DNA from: Arthrobacter sp. EPSL27
GTDB lineage: Bacteria; Actinomycetota; Actinomycetes; Actinomycetales; Micrococcaceae
Assembly: GCF_001512305.1 (NCBI RefSeq)
Contig: NZ_LNUT01000005.1
Coordinates: 313,090-377,089, forward strand
Length of the DNA: 64,000 bases
Direction of reading: 5' to 3'
Shown here: positions 41,368 to 51,700 of the stretch, in pieces
How positions within the stretch are numbered: position 1 is the first letter of the stretch
How the letters are laid out: the number at the start of each line of letters is the position of its first letter
Made by a program: the position numbers and the translations under genes
Notes under the pieces: model-generated
What the model was told of the DNA's origin: nothing
The model's input: the letters and a program-made list of their open reading frames with translations, nothing else
Databases searched by the model: none

Positions 41368-41407
41368 GACGCCGGTGCGGCCCATGTTAAGTGGCCGCAC
41401 CGGTGTC
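41368..41407 (+). terminator. Terminator after clpP2
   Basis: Fifteen-base arms GACGCCGGTGCGGCC/GGCCGCACCGGTGTC (one mismatch) with a ten-base loop are followed by GGCTTTCC. clpX is therefore transcribed mostly from its own promoter. Confidence 0.75.
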
Positions 41408-41488
41408 GGCTTTCCACCCAACCGGCCTAAAGTGACCTAGAGTGGAACATGTCACAGGCCGCAGCAAGATACTAAAAGGGGTTCACAT

Positions 41489-42769
41489 ATGGCTCGGATT
41501 GGCGAGAGCACGGATCTCCTCAAGTGCTCTTTCTGCGGAAAGAGCCAGAAGCAGGTCCGGAAGCTCATTGCCGGGCCCGGCGTCTACATCTGCGACGAGT
41601 GCATTGAACTCTGCAACGAGATCATTGAAGAGGAACTCGCCGAGGTGGCCGATCTGGGAAGCTTCGAGCTGCCCAAGCCCCGCGAGATCTTCGACTTCCT
41701 GCAGGAATACGTCATCGGCCAGGAGCCCGCGAAACGCTCCCTCGCTGTCGCCGTCTACAACCACTACAAGCGGATCCAGGCCGGCCACGCCCCCAAGAGC
41801 GGCAGCCTCGCCGAGGGAATGCACCACGACGACGTCGAGATCGCCAAGTCCAACATCCTCCTGATCGGGCCCACCGGCTGCGGCAAGACCTACCTCGCCC
41901 AGACCCTCGCCCGCCGCCTCAACGTTCCATTCGCCGTCGCCGACGCCACCGCGCTGACCGAGGCCGGCTACGTCGGCGAGGACGTAGAGAACATCCTGCT
42001 CAAGCTGATCCAGGCCGCCGACTACGACGTCAAAAAGGCCGAACAGGGCATCATCTACATCGACGAGATCGACAAGATCTCGCGCAAGAGCGAGAACCCG
42101 TCCATTACCCGGGACGTCTCCGGCGAGGGCGTGCAGCAGGCCCTGCTGAAGATCCTCGAGGGCACGGTGGCCTCGGTTCCGCCGCAGGGCGGCCGCAAGC
42201 ACCCGCACCAGGAATTCATCCAGATCGACACCACCAACGTGCTCTTCATCGTGGCCGGCGCCTTTGCCGGGCTCGAGGAGATCATCGGGTCGCGCTCAGG
42301 GCGCAAGGGCATCGGCTTCGGCGCCCCGCTCAACGAGGTCAAGAACACCACCGATTCCTACGGCGAGGTCATGCCCGAGGACCTGCTGAAGTTCGGGCTC
42401 ATCCCCGAGTTCATCGGCCGCCTCCCGGTCATCACCACGGTCTCCAACCTGGACCGGGCCGCGCTTATCCAGATCCTGTCGACGCCCAAGAACGCCCTCG
42501 TGAAGCAGTACCAGAAGATGTTCCAGCTCGACGGCGTCGAACTGGTCTTCGACGACGAGGCGCTCAACACCATCGCCGACCAGGCGCTCGAGCGCGGCAC
42601 CGGGGCCCGCGGGCTCCGCGCCATCATGGAGGAAGTCCTGCTTCCCGTGATGTTCGACCTGCCGTCCCGCGATGACATTGCCACGGTGGTCATCACCGAG
42701 GATGTGGTGGCCAACAAGGCCGCGCCCACGATGATCGCCCACGACGTCAAGCGCCGCAAGTCCGCCTGA
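41489..42769 (+). CDS. clpX: ATP-dependent Clp protease ATP-binding subunit ClpX
   Basis: A 426-residue AAA+ unfoldase. The N-terminal zinc finger is CSFCG...CDECIELC (residues about 13-42). Walker A is [11 protein letters not shown] near 128, Walker B IIYIDEID near 190, sensor and arginine-finger regions follow, and the IGF-type loop that docks ClpP is KGIGFGA near 273. It recognises tagged substrates and feeds them to ClpP1P2. AAAAGGGG before ATG 41489 is an adequate ribosome-binding site. TAGAGT about 55 bases upstream may be its -10. Confidence 0.97.
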   Translation: MARIGESTDLLKCSFCGKSQKQVRKLIAGPGVYICDECIELCNEIIEEELAEVADLGSFELPKPREIFDFLQEYVIGQEPAKRSLAVAVYNHYKRIQAGHAPKSGSLAEGMHHDDVEIAKSNILLIGPTGCGKTYLAQTLARRLNVPFAVADATALTEAGYVGEDVENILLKLIQAADYDVKKAEQGIIYIDEIDKISRKSENPSITRDVSGEGVQQALLKILEGTVASVPPQGGRKHPHQEFIQIDTTNVLFIVAGAFAGLEEIIGSRSGRKGIGFGAPLNEVKNTTDSYGEVMPEDLLKFGLIPEFIGRLPVITTVSNLDRAALIQILSTPKNALVKQYQKMFQLDGVELVFDDEALNTIADQALERGTGARGLRAIMEEVLLPVMFDLPSRDDIATVVITEDVVANKAAPTMIAHDVKRRKSA

Positions 42770-42870
42770 TCCGGAATAAAAGGGCCGTCAGGACCGCTGT
42801 TCCCTACGTGGTGCCCGGCGCTGAGCCGCCGATAGCGCACCTTTCCCGCAGACATTCAAGGAGCTCACCT

Positions 42871-43482
42871 GTGCCTGAAACGAATAAAGCCGACTTCTGG
42901 TTCGACCCCATGTGCCCCTTCGCCTGGGTGACGTCCCGCTGGATCACCGAGGTTGAAGAGGTCAGGGACATCACGACCGAGTGGCATGTGATGAGCCTGG
43001 CCGTCTTGAATGAGGGCCGCGACGAACTGCCGGCCGAGTACAAGGAGTTCCTGGTCAAGGCCTGGGCACCTGTCCGCGTGATCGTGGCCGCAGCCCAGAA
43101 GCACGGCAGCGAATACATCAAGCCGCTCTACGACACCATGGGCACCAAGATCCACAATGAGGGCAATAAGGACATTGGCGAGGTCATCGCCAAGTCGCTC
43201 GCCGAAGTTGGCCTGCCGGCCGAACTTGCTGCGGCCGGCGAAGACGACGCGTTCGACGCCGAGCTGCGGGCCAGCCATGAGTCCGGCATTTCCCTGGTCG
43301 GCCAGGATGTCGGAACCCCGGTTGTCGCGTTCAACGGAACGGCGTTCTTCGGACCGGTTATCACCCGCATCCCCCGCGGCGAGGAGGCCGGACGCCTGTG
43401 GGACGCCACGGTCACCCTGGCGTCGTTCCCGTCCTTCTTCGAGCTCAAGCGCAGCCGGACCGAAAGCCCGGTCTTCAGCTAA
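42871..43482 (+). CDS. DsbA-fold thioredoxin-like protein, Rv2466c-like, with CPFA active site
   Basis: A 203-residue protein closely resembling mycobacterial Rv2466c, a mycothiol-dependent reductase of the DsbA fold. DFWFDPMCPFAWVTSRWI near 7-24, AVLNEGRDELP, MGTKIHNEGN, VGTPVVAFNG and FFGPVITRIPRGEEAG follow its pattern block by block. The active site is CPFA instead of CPWC, and this Cys is the only one in the protein, so it must act by a one-Cys (monothiol, mycothiolated) route or not as a redox enzyme. GTG 42871 is chosen because AAGGAG lies seven bases upstream. Confidence 0.88.
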   Translation: MPETNKADFWFDPMCPFAWVTSRWITEVEEVRDITTEWHVMSLAVLNEGRDELPAEYKEFLVKAWAPVRVIVAAAQKHGSEYIKPLYDTMGTKIHNEGNKDIGEVIAKSLAEVGLPAELAAAGEDDAFDAELRASHESGISLVGQDVGTPVVAFNGTAFFGPVITRIPRGEEAGRLWDATVTLASFPSFFELKRSRTESPVFS

Positions 43483-43514
43483 CGGCCCGGTGCCCACCTG
43501 ACAGCCCGGCAGTA

Positions 43515-43560
43515 AAGAGCCCCGGAAGAATTACTGTGATGTAGTTCTTCCGGGGCTCTT
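43515..43560. terminator. Terminator after the DsbA-like gene
   Basis: A perfect 16-bp stem AAGAGCCCCGGAAGAA/TTCTTCCGGGGCTCTT with a 14-base loop lies 32 bases after the stop. Confidence 0.85.
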
Positions 43561-43760
43561 GTGCTTCCGGAACGGCGGGAGAACAATTGAATTTACCCAC
43601 TTCGAAAGAAGCGGGACGCAGGAACCGAAGATTCAGTGACACTCATCCGACGCAGCCTTCGGCAAAGTCAGATGATGGCTACCAGTGACGAGGTAGGAAG
43701 ACCTGGATTCCAAGGATCCCGCCAGATTGTCTAAGACGTCACGAGACAATCGAAAAAGTC
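43561..43760. other. Gene-free stretch between two terminators
   Basis: Two hundred bases of somewhat lower GC with no credible frame on either strand and no recognised RNA lie between the DsbA-like gene terminator and the valS terminator. Confidence 0.5.
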
Positions 43761-43796
43761 GAAGCCCCACCAACGGCAAAACGCTGATGGGGCTTC
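43761..43796 (-). terminator. Intrinsic terminator of valS
   Basis: Stem GAAGCCCCACCA/TGATGGGGCTTC (one mismatch) with a 12-base loop; on the minus strand it is followed by GACTTTTTCG. It lies 34 bases beyond the valS stop. Confidence 0.85.
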
Positions 43797-43829
43797 CCCT
43801 TTGCCCGGAAACAGGGCTGTGGCTTACGG

Positions 43830-46436
43830 TCAGGCCTCGGCCGGTGCCAGGACGACGTCGCTCACGGACAGTTCCCCGTCGCCGCCCACCAGCGTCAGTT
43901 CCCGCGCGTTGGCGGCAGCCTTGAGGTCGGGCAGGCCGGCCTTCAACTGCGTGATGAGCGATTCCGGCGCCGTGATCGCCGCAGTCAGCACCTCGGTGCG
44001 CTGTTTGACCTTCGCCTCGGACTTGGCCTTGCGGATGCCGCTGAGCGCGGTCCCCACGGTGGCCAGCAGCGTCGTGTCGCCGTCGACTTCCACGGCGGAC
44101 GGCCAGGCGGCGCGGTGCACCGAACCGGCGCGCCACCAGCTCCAGACTTCCTCCGTGGCGAAGGGCAGGAACGGGGCGAAGAGGCGCAGCAGGGTGTCCA
44201 GGCTGGTGGCCAGCGCCGCCAGGACGGACGCCTGCTCGGCCTCGCCGGCGGCACCGTAGGCGCGGTCCTTGATCAGCTCCACGTAGTCATCGGTGAAGTT
44301 CCAGAAGAAGCTCTCGGTGATCTGCAGCGCCCGGGCGTAGTCGTAGTTCTCGAACGCCTTGGTCGCCTGCCGGACCACGTCGGCGAGCTGGGCCAGCACC
44401 GCCCGGTCCAGGGGGTTGCTCAGCACGGACAGGTCAGTGGAGACCACAGAGTCCTCGGTGGCGCCGAGGTTCAGCACGAACTTGGACGCGTTGAGCAGCT
44501 TGATGGCCAGGCGGCGGCCGATCTTCATCTGCGCGATCTCGTAGGCCGTGTCCGCTCCGAGCTTGGCCGAGGCCGCCCAGTAGCGGACGGCGTCGGAGCC
44601 GTATTCCTCCAGCACGTCGGTCGGGACAATCACGTTGCCCTTGGACTTCGACATCTTCTTGCGGTCCGGATCCAGGATCCAGCCGGAGATGGCCGCGTGC
44701 TTCCACGGCGCAGCGCCCTGCAGGGCGTCGGCGCGCACTGCGGAGGAGAACAGCCAGGTCCGGATGATGTCGTGGCCCTGCGGGCGCACGTCGAACGGGA
44801 AGACCTTGGCGAAGAGCGCCTCGTCGGTGCTCCAACCGCCCACGATTTGCGGGGTCAGGGACGACGTGGCCCAGGTGTCCAGCACATCGGCGTCCCCGGT
44901 GAAGCCGCCGGGAACGTCGCGCTGGGCTTCCTCGTAGCCGGGGGCCGCGTCCGCGGCCGGGTCCACGGGCAGCTGCGCGTCGGACGGGACGATCGGCGCC
45001 GTGAAGTCGGGGTTGCCGTCGGCGTCCAGCGGGTACCAGACCGGTACCGGCACGCCGAAGAAGCGCTGGCGGGAGACCAGCCAGTCGCCGTTGAGCCCGG
45101 TGATCCAGTTCTCGTAGCGGGAGCGCATGAACGACGGGTGGAACTCGATGTCGTGGCCGCGGCCGATCAGGCGTTCGCGGCGGTCCTCGTCGCGCCCGCC
45201 GTTGCGGATGTACCACTGCCGGGAGGTGACCACTTCGAGGGGCTTGTCGCCCTTTTCGAAGAAGTTGACCGGGTGCATGATCTTCTTCGGCTCGCCGTCC
45301 AGGAGGTCCGCTGCGGCCAGGAGTTCCACCACGCCTTCCTTGGCGCTGAAGACCGTCTTGCCGGCGATGGCCGCGAAGCTGGTGCGGCCTTCCTCGGTCG
45401 TGATCCACTCCGGGGTCTCGCCGATGATGCGGCCGTCGCGGCCCACGATCGCGCGGGTCGGCAGCTGCAGTTCGCGCCACCAGGTGACGTCGGTGAGGTC
45501 GCCGAAGGTGCACACCATGGCGATGCCGGAGCCCTTGTCCGCCTTCGCCAGCGGGTGGGCCTTGACCTCCACCTCGACGCCGAAGAGCGGGGAGGTGACC
45601 TTCTTGCCGAACAGCGGCTGGTACCGCTCGTCGTCGGGATTCGCCACCAGGGCCGCGCAGGCGGCCAGCAGTTCGGGGCGGGTCGTCTCGATGAAGATCT
45701 TGTCGCCGTCTTCGGTGAAGAACGGGTAGCGGTAGTAGGCGCCCGCCACTTCGCGGTCCTCGAGTTCGGCCTGGGCCACTGCGGTGCGGAAGGTGACGTC
45801 CCACAGGGTGGGGGCCTCGGCCATGTACGCGTCGCCGGCGGCGAGGTTGGCCAGGAAGGCGCGCTGGGAGATGGCGCGGGACTTGTCGTCGATGGTGCGG
45901 TAGGTCAGGTCCCAGTCCACGGACAGGCCCAGCGTCTGGAACAAGTGCTCGAAGACCTTCTCGTCCTCGACGGCGAGTTCCTCGCAGAGTTCGATGAAGT
46001 TGCGGCGCGATACGACGTCGAAGTCGCGCTGGTTCTTGGCGGGCTCGGCCGGCGGCCGGTAGCCGGGGTCGTACGCGGTGGCGGGGTCGCAGCGCACGCC
46101 GTAGTAGTTCTGCACGCGCCGTTCGGTGGGCAGGCCGTTGTCATCCCAGCCCATGGGGTAGAAGACGTTTTTGCCGGTCATGCGCTGGTAGCGGGCCAGG
46201 ACGTCGGTCTGGGTGTAGGAGAACATGTGTCCGACGTGCAGCGAGCCCGACGCCGTGGGCGGGGGAGTGTCGATCGAGTAGACCTGCTCCCGGGTGGTGT
46301 CCGGGTTGAACTTGTAGGTCCCTTCGTCAAGCCAGCGCCGCGTGAGGGCGCCTTCCAGCCCCTCCAGGGCGGGCTTGTCCGGAACGTTGATGGGGGCGGT
46401 GGTGGGCGTGTCTGTACCCTGAGTGTCTTCAGCCAT
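43830..46436 (-). CDS. valS: Valine--tRNA ligase
   Basis: An 868-residue class Ia synthetase charging tRNA-Val. The HIGH motif is SGSLHVGHMFSYTQ near 44, followed by YPMGWDDNGLPTERR; the editing (CP1) domain lies at about 190-340 (FIETTRPELL), and KMSKSKGN is near 580. The WDDNGLPTE form and lack of a long C-terminal coiled-coil place it in the shorter, archaeal-like ValS group seen in some actinobacteria. ATG 46436 has only a weak GAAAGAA upstream, and no T-box is seen. It is divergent from the SDR gene. Confidence 0.95.
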   Translation of the reverse strand: MAEDTQGTDTPTTAPINVPDKPALEGLEGALTRRWLDEGTYKFNPDTTREQVYSIDTPPPTASGSLHVGHMFSYTQTDVLARYQRMTGKNVFYPMGWDDNGLPTERRVQNYYGVRCDPATAYDPGYRPPAEPAKNQRDFDVVSRRNFIELCEELAVEDEKVFEHLFQTLGLSVDWDLTYRTIDDKSRAISQRAFLANLAAGDAYMAEAPTLWDVTFRTAVAQAELEDREVAGAYYRYPFFTEDGDKIFIETTRPELLAACAALVANPDDERYQPLFGKKVTSPLFGVEVEVKAHPLAKADKGSGIAMVCTFGDLTDVTWWRELQLPTRAIVGRDGRIIGETPEWITTEEGRTSFAAIAGKTVFSAKEGVVELLAAADLLDGEPKKIMHPVNFFEKGDKPLEVVTSRQWYIRNGGRDEDRRERLIGRGHDIEFHPSFMRSRYENWITGLNGDWLVSRQRFFGVPVPVWYPLDADGNPDFTAPIVPSDAQLPVDPAADAAPGYEEAQRDVPGGFTGDADVLDTWATSSLTPQIVGGWSTDEALFAKVFPFDVRPQGHDIIRTWLFSSAVRADALQGAAPWKHAAISGWILDPDRKKMSKSKGNVIVPTDVLEEYGSDAVRYWAASAKLGADTAYEIAQMKIGRRLAIKLLNASKFVLNLGATEDSVVSTDLSVLSNPLDRAVLAQLADVVRQATKAFENYDYARALQITESFFWNFTDDYVELIKDRAYGAAGEAEQASVLAALATSLDTLLRLFAPFLPFATEEVWSWWRAGSVHRAAWPSAVEVDGDTTLLATVGTALSGIRKAKSEAKVKQRTEVLTAAITAPESLITQLKAGLPDLKAAANARELTLVGGDGELSVSDVVLAPAEA

Positions 46437-46529
46437 GGGGCAATTCTTTCACGGCCCGCCGCGGGCGGGCGCAGCGCCCTGCCGGGAGGCCCGCTGCGTC
46501 TGCCCGGGGCGGGCCGCTAGGGTGGTGCC

Positions 46530-47303
46530 ATGACTGAGGGAAACACCAACACGGCAACAACAGCCAAAGCAGCACTCGTCACGGGCGCCAGCACCGGAAT
46601 CGGGGAAGCCACCGCGCGTGCGCTCCGCAGCGAGGGCTGGACCGTCTACGCCGTCGCCCGCCGCGCGGACCGGCTTGAGGCGCTCGCCGCGGACACCGGC
46701 GCCGTCGCGCTGCCGGCGGACGTGACCTCCGACGACGACGTGGCCCGGCTCCTCGACGAGGTGACCCGCGGAGGCGGGATCGACACGCTGATCAACGTGG
46801 CCGGCGGCGCCCGCGGCGCGGACACCGTGGCCGGGGCCCGCACCGAGGACTGGGAATGGATGTTCGAGGTCAACGTCCTGGGCACCATGAAGCTCATCCG
46901 GGCCTTCCTGCCAATGCTGCGCGCCTGCGGCGAAGGCACCGTCCTGAACCTGACGTCGACGGCGGGGCTGGCCGCCTACGAGGGCGGCGGGGGCTATAAC
47001 GCGGCGAAGTTCGCCCAGCACGCCCTCACCGGTGCCCTGCGCCTCGAAGAGGCCGAGCACAACGTCCGGGTGATCGAGGTGGCTCCCGGGCTGGTCCAGA
47101 CGGAGGAGTTCGCCCTCAACCGCCTCGGCGACCAGGGTGCCGCGGCCAAGGTCTACCAGGGTGTCGAGAAGCCCCTCACCGCGGCGGACGTCGCCGACGT
47201 CGTCCGCTACGCCGTGGCGGCGCCGCACCACGTCAACCTCGACCAGATCGTGATCCGCCCCGTGGCGCAGGCCGCCAACTACAAGCTCATCCGCAAGGGC
47301 TGA
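46530..47303 (+). CDS. Short-chain dehydrogenase/reductase
   Basis: A 257-residue classical SDR. The cofactor turn TGASTGIGEA lies at 19-28, ARRADR near 46 suggests NADP preference, NVAGGARG near 89 replaces the usual NNAG, Ser in NLTSTAG near 138, and YNAAK near 152 gives the catalytic Tyr and Lys. Substrate unknown; the overall pattern resembles YdfG-like hydroxy-acid dehydrogenases. ATG 46530 follows TAGGGT by six bases with no Shine-Dalgarno (leaderless pattern). The EEP-family gene converges on it seven bases downstream. Confidence 0.9.
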   Translation: MTEGNTNTATTAKAALVTGASTGIGEATARALRSEGWTVYAVARRADRLEALAADTGAVALPADVTSDDDVARLLDEVTRGGGIDTLINVAGGARGADTVAGARTEDWEWMFEVNVLGTMKLIRAFLPMLRACGEGTVLNLTSTAGLAAYEGGGGYNAAKFAQHALTGALRLEEAEHNVRVIEVAPGLVQTEEFALNRLGDQGAAAKVYQGVEKPLTAADVADVVRYAVAAPHHVNLDQIVIRPVAQAANYKLIRKG

Positions 47304-47310
47304 CTCCGGC

Positions 47311-48357
47311 TCAGCCGGAGGCCGGGACGGACAGCGTCACCACAATCGCGGCGTGGTCCGTGCCGGCCACCCGGTGCACCGAGTAGTCGGCGCTGCGCAC
47401 CGCGGGGCTGGTCACGACGTGGTCGATCGTGATGCCGGGAAGCGGCATGTCCTCCATGGGCCAGGTGGGAACCAGACGTGAGCCCTGCGCCATGCCCGCG
47501 TCCACCATCGTCCGGTCCCCGTCCTGCAGGACCCGCCGGAATTCGGCGTGGTCGTAGCTGGCGTTGAAGTCACCGGCCAGCACCACGTGCCCCGGCCGGG
47601 ACGAGAGCCGGCCGAGGGCGGCGAGATCGCTGCGCCACTTCGGCAGGCCCACGCCCACAGGAGCGCGGGTGTGGACGCTGGTCAGCTGGACGTCGGCCGT
47701 CCGCCCGCCGTCCTCGGCAGTGAGCCGGATGACCGGCATCGGGAAATGCGAGTCCGGCACCTTACCTTCGCGGACCAGGCGGTGGACGGAATACACCGCG
47801 GTGCCGGCGGCGTGGGCTGCCGGGTCGTTGATCCGGTTCGGAAGCAGCTCGGTCAGCCCGGCGGCCTCAAGCCGGAGCTCCAGCGGCCGGGTGTATTCCT
47901 GCAGCGTGAGCACGGTGACGCCGTTCTCCCGGACCAGCCGGACGATCTCGTCCGCGTCCGCCTTGCCGAGTTTGGCGTTCAGGCTCATGGTGCGGAGTTC
48001 CACGGCATCCTCGCCGGTGCCGTCGGCGGCTTCGGCCTCCGCCCGGCCGTAGTCCAGGGGAACCAGCCAGAACAGCTGGACGGCCACCAGCCCCGCGGCG
48101 GCGCCTGCCATCCAGCGCCGGCGGCCCAGCACGGCAAACACCAGCGACACGCCGGCGGGCAGCACCAGCCAGGGGGTGAAGGACACCAGCTGCACCACGG
48201 TGGTGGGCCATTCGCGCGGCACGGCCCGGAAGACGGAGACCACCACAACGGGGGCAGCTGCCAGCCCCGCCAGCGCCCGCCAGGCGGAGTGCGCCCGCGG
48301 GGTGGCCCGGGCGCCGCCGCCTCCGGCCCGGACCATTCGGGGTCCCCGGAACATCAT
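47311..48357 (-). CDS. Membrane-anchored endonuclease/exonuclease/phosphatase (EEP) family protein
   Basis: A 348-residue protein with three N-terminal membrane segments (about 25-115) and an extracytoplasmic EEP domain. Catalytic landmarks are MSLNAKLGKAD near 125, LQEYT (Glu ligand) near 153, VLAGDFNASYDHAEF near 261, and the C-terminal TIDHVV and GTDHAAI with Asp and His. Such proteins hydrolyse phosphodiesters of nucleic acids or lipids; the substrate here is unknown. The start at ATG 48357 follows TACACT by seven bases (leaderless pattern). It is divergent from the ileS T-box. Confidence 0.85.
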   Translation of the reverse strand: MMFRGPRMVRAGGGGARATPRAHSAWRALAGLAAAPVVVVSVFRAVPREWPTTVVQLVSFTPWLVLPAGVSLVFAVLGRRRWMAGAAAGLVAVQLFWLVPLDYGRAEAEAADGTGEDAVELRTMSLNAKLGKADADEIVRLVRENGVTVLTLQEYTRPLELRLEAAGLTELLPNRINDPAAHAAGTAVYSVHRLVREGKVPDSHFPMPVIRLTAEDGGRTADVQLTSVHTRAPVGVGLPKWRSDLAALGRLSSRPGHVVLAGDFNASYDHAEFRRVLQDGDRTMVDAGMAQGSRLVPTWPMEDMPLPGITIDHVVTSPAVRSADYSVHRVAGTDHAAIVVTLSVPASG

Positions 48358-48417
48358 GGGACCCAGTGTAGGCACTGCACCCCCGATCCAGTTGTTAGAC
48401 TTCTGGTATCAGCTTTG

Positions 48418-48718
48418 ACCCGGCCATCACCGGTGAGCTTCCGGAAGAACGCCCCGGCGCCACGACTTTCCCGCAAGGTCGCACGCCAGGGCCGGTAGAA
48501 CCGGACGGGTAAGCCCGTCACAGCAGTAATGAGCGGCCGGTGCAGGCGCAGCTTCCCCGTTCCGGGGAAGCGGTTCCCGTGCCGGTAAGTGAGGTGGTAC
48601 CGCGGTGCCGGTGTTGTCGCAAGACAGTTGTCGCGAGACAGTTTTTGTCAACAGACAGTGCAGGGGCCGTCCTCGCATCCTGAATGAATCCATGTGATCA
48701 CCAGCTCAACCCAGGATG
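48418..48718 (+). promoter_or_regulatory. T-box leader of ileS (translational, short Stem I)
   Basis: The leader has an isoleucine specifier ATC (48426-48428) in GGCCATCACCGGTGAGCTTCC, the short Stem I form of actinobacterial ileS leaders, and the T-box core GAGGTGGTACCGCG at 48591-48604, whose TGGT pairs with the free ACCA end of tRNA-Ile. Downstream, CATCCTG (48676-48682) can pair with CAGGATG (48712-48718), hiding the AGGA ribosome-binding site before ATG 48724. No terminator is seen, so control is at translation: uncharged tRNA-Ile should free the site. Confidence 0.9.
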
Positions 48719-48723
48719 TCGAG

Positions 48724-51700
48724 ATGACTTTTTACCCGAAGGCCTCCGCCGCACAGTCCGGCACAGCGTCCAGCGCCTCCACTTCCAACACCGCAGGCGT
48801 GTCTGCCTCCGTGAAGTTTCCGGAGATCGAGGAACGCATCCTCAAGTACTGGGACGCGGACGGCACTTTCCAGGCCAGCATCGACCAGCGCGACTCCGAC
48901 CTTCCCGGCGGAAAGCCGGGCTCCAACGAGTTCGTCTTCTACGACGGCCCGCCCTTCGCCAACGGCCTGCCGCACTACGGCCACCTGCTGACCGGCTACG
49001 CCAAGGACCTGGTGGGCCGCTACCAGACCCAGCGCGGCCGCCGGGTGGAGCGCCGCTTCGGCTGGGACACCCACGGCCTGCCCGCCGAGCTGGAAGCCAT
49101 GAAGCAGCTGGGCATGACGGACAAGACCCAGATCGAGGCCATGGGCATCGACAAGTTCAACGACGCATGCCGCGCCTCCGTGATGAAGTACGCCGACGAA
49201 TGGAAGAGCTACGTCACCCGGCAGGCACGCTGGGTCGATTTCGAGAACGACTACAAGACGCTCAACGTCGAGTACATGGAGTCGGTGCTCTGGGCCTTCA
49301 AGCAGCTGCACGAGAAGGGCCTGACCTACAACGGCTACCGCGTCCTGCCCTACTGCTGGAAGGACGAGACTCCGCTGTCCAACCATGAACTGCGCATGGA
49401 CGACGACGTCTACAAGAACCGCCAGGACCAGACCGTCACGGTCACGTTCCCCATCACGGCGGGGGAGTCGGAACTGTCGAAGCAGCTCGCCGGGGTGCAG
49501 GCGCTCGCCTGGACCACCACGCCCTGGACACTGCCCACCAACGCGGCGCTCGCCGTCGGGCCCGCCATCGACTACGTCGTCCTGCCCGCGGGACCCCACG
49601 GCATCAAGGCTGCCGCTGCGGACGCGCCGGTGGCCGGGAGCTTCCTGCTCGCCGCCGAGCTGCTGGGCGCCTACGCCAAGGACCTCGGCTACGGTGACGG
49701 CGCCGAGGGTGCCGCCGCCGCCGAGGCCGCCGTGACCTCCACCCACACCGGTGCCGAACTGGAGGGACTGGAGTACGAACCGCTCTGGGACTACTTCTCC
49801 GACGCCGAAAAGTACGGCACGGAGAACGCCTGGCGCTTCCTCGTGGCCGACTATGTCACCACCACCGACGGCACCGGCATCGTCCACCAGGCCCCCGCCT
49901 ACGGTGAAGACGACCAGAAGGTCTGCGAGGAAGCCGGCATCCCCGTCGTCCTGTCCGTGGACGAGGGCGCCAAGTTCCTGCCGCTGTTCGGCCACGGCCC
50001 CCTCGCCGAGATCGCCGGCCTGCAGGTCTTCGAGGCCAACAAGCCCATCACCCAGGTACTCCGCGCCCAGGGCCGCCTGGTCCGCCAGGCCAGCTACGAG
50101 CACAGCTACCCGCACTGCTGGCGCTGCCGCAACCCGCTGATCTACCGCGCCGTGTCCTCCTGGTACGTCGAGGTCACCAAGTTCAAGGACCGCATGTCCG
50201 AGCTGAACCAGGAGATCAACTGGATCCCGGGCAACGTCAAGGACGGCCAGTTCGGCAAGTGGCTCGCCAACGCCCGCGACTGGTCCATCAGCCGCAACCG
50301 GTACTGGGGCAGCCCCATCCCGGTGTGGCAGTCCAGCGACCCGGACTACCCGCGCACGGACGTCTACGGCTCGCTCGCCGAGATCGAAGCCGACTTCGGC
50401 CGCCTGCCGCTGAACAAGGACGGCCAGGTGGACCTGCACCGGCCGTTCATCGACGAACTCACCCGCCCCAACCCGGACGATCCGCGCACCCCGGAAGAGG
50501 GCCAGTCCGTCATGCGCCGCGTCGAGGACGTCCTGGACGTCTGGTTCGACTCCGGCTCCATGCCCTACGGCCAGGTGCACTACCCGTTCCAAAACGAGGA
50601 ATGGTTCGACACCCACAACCCGGCGGACTTCATCGTCGAGTACATCGGCCAGACCCGCGGCTGGTTCTACATGCTGCACATCCTCTCCACCGCGCTGTTC
50701 GACCGGCCGGCCTTCCGCAACGTCATCAGCCACGGCATCGTCCTGGGCTCCGACGGGCAGAAGATGTCCAAGAGCCTGCGGAACTACCCGGACGTCTCCG
50801 AAGTCCTGGACCGCGACGGCTCCGACGCCATGCGCTGGTTCCTGATGTCCAGCCCCATCCTGCGCGGCGGCAACCTGGTGGTCACCGAACAGGGCATCCG
50901 CGACGGCGTCCGCCAGGTCATCCTGCCGCTGTGGAACGTGTACAGCTTCTTCACGCTGTACACGAATGCCGCCGGGGGCGGTTCCGGCTACGACGCGAAG
51001 CTCCGCTACGACGGCTACGCCGACACCCTGGACCAGTACCTGATGGCCAACACCTGCGACCTGGTCCGGAACATGACCGCGCAGCTGGACAGCTACGACA
51101 TCTCCGGGGCCTGCGACGAACTGCGCAGCTACCTGGACATGCTCACCAACTGGTACGTCCGCCGCAGCCGCCAGCGCTTCTTCGACGAGAACCTGGACGC
51201 GTTCGACGCGCTCTACACCGCGCTGGAGACGGTCTGCCGGGTCTCCGCGTCCCTGCTGCCGCTGATCTCCGAGGAGATCTGGCGCGGCCTCACCGGCGGG
51301 CGCTCCGTGCACCTGGCCGACTGGCCGGACGCAGCCCTGTTCCCCGCGAACCCTGGCCTGGTCGAGGCCATGGACCGGGTGCAGCAGATCTGCTCCACGG
51401 GGTCCTCGCTGCGCAAGGCAGCGAACCTCCGCGTGCGCCTGCCGCTGCAGGAACTCACCGTGGTGGCACCCGGCGCGGCCGCGCTGGACGGCTTCGCCGC
51501 CGTCGTCGCCGACGAACTGAACATCCGCTCGGTCCGCCTGCTCGACGCCGAGGGTGCCTCCCCGGAGGAATTCGGCATCGAGCAGAAGCTCGTGGTGAAC
51601 GCCCGCGCCGCCGGCCCGCGCCTGGGCAAGAACGTCCAGCAGGCCATCAAGGGGTCCAAGTCCGGCGACTGGTCCGTGTCCGAGGACGGTGTGGTCACCG

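Noticed and set aside
44115-46520. 801-codon plus-strand frame opposite valS
   Set aside because: Antisense shadow of a clear synthetase gene.
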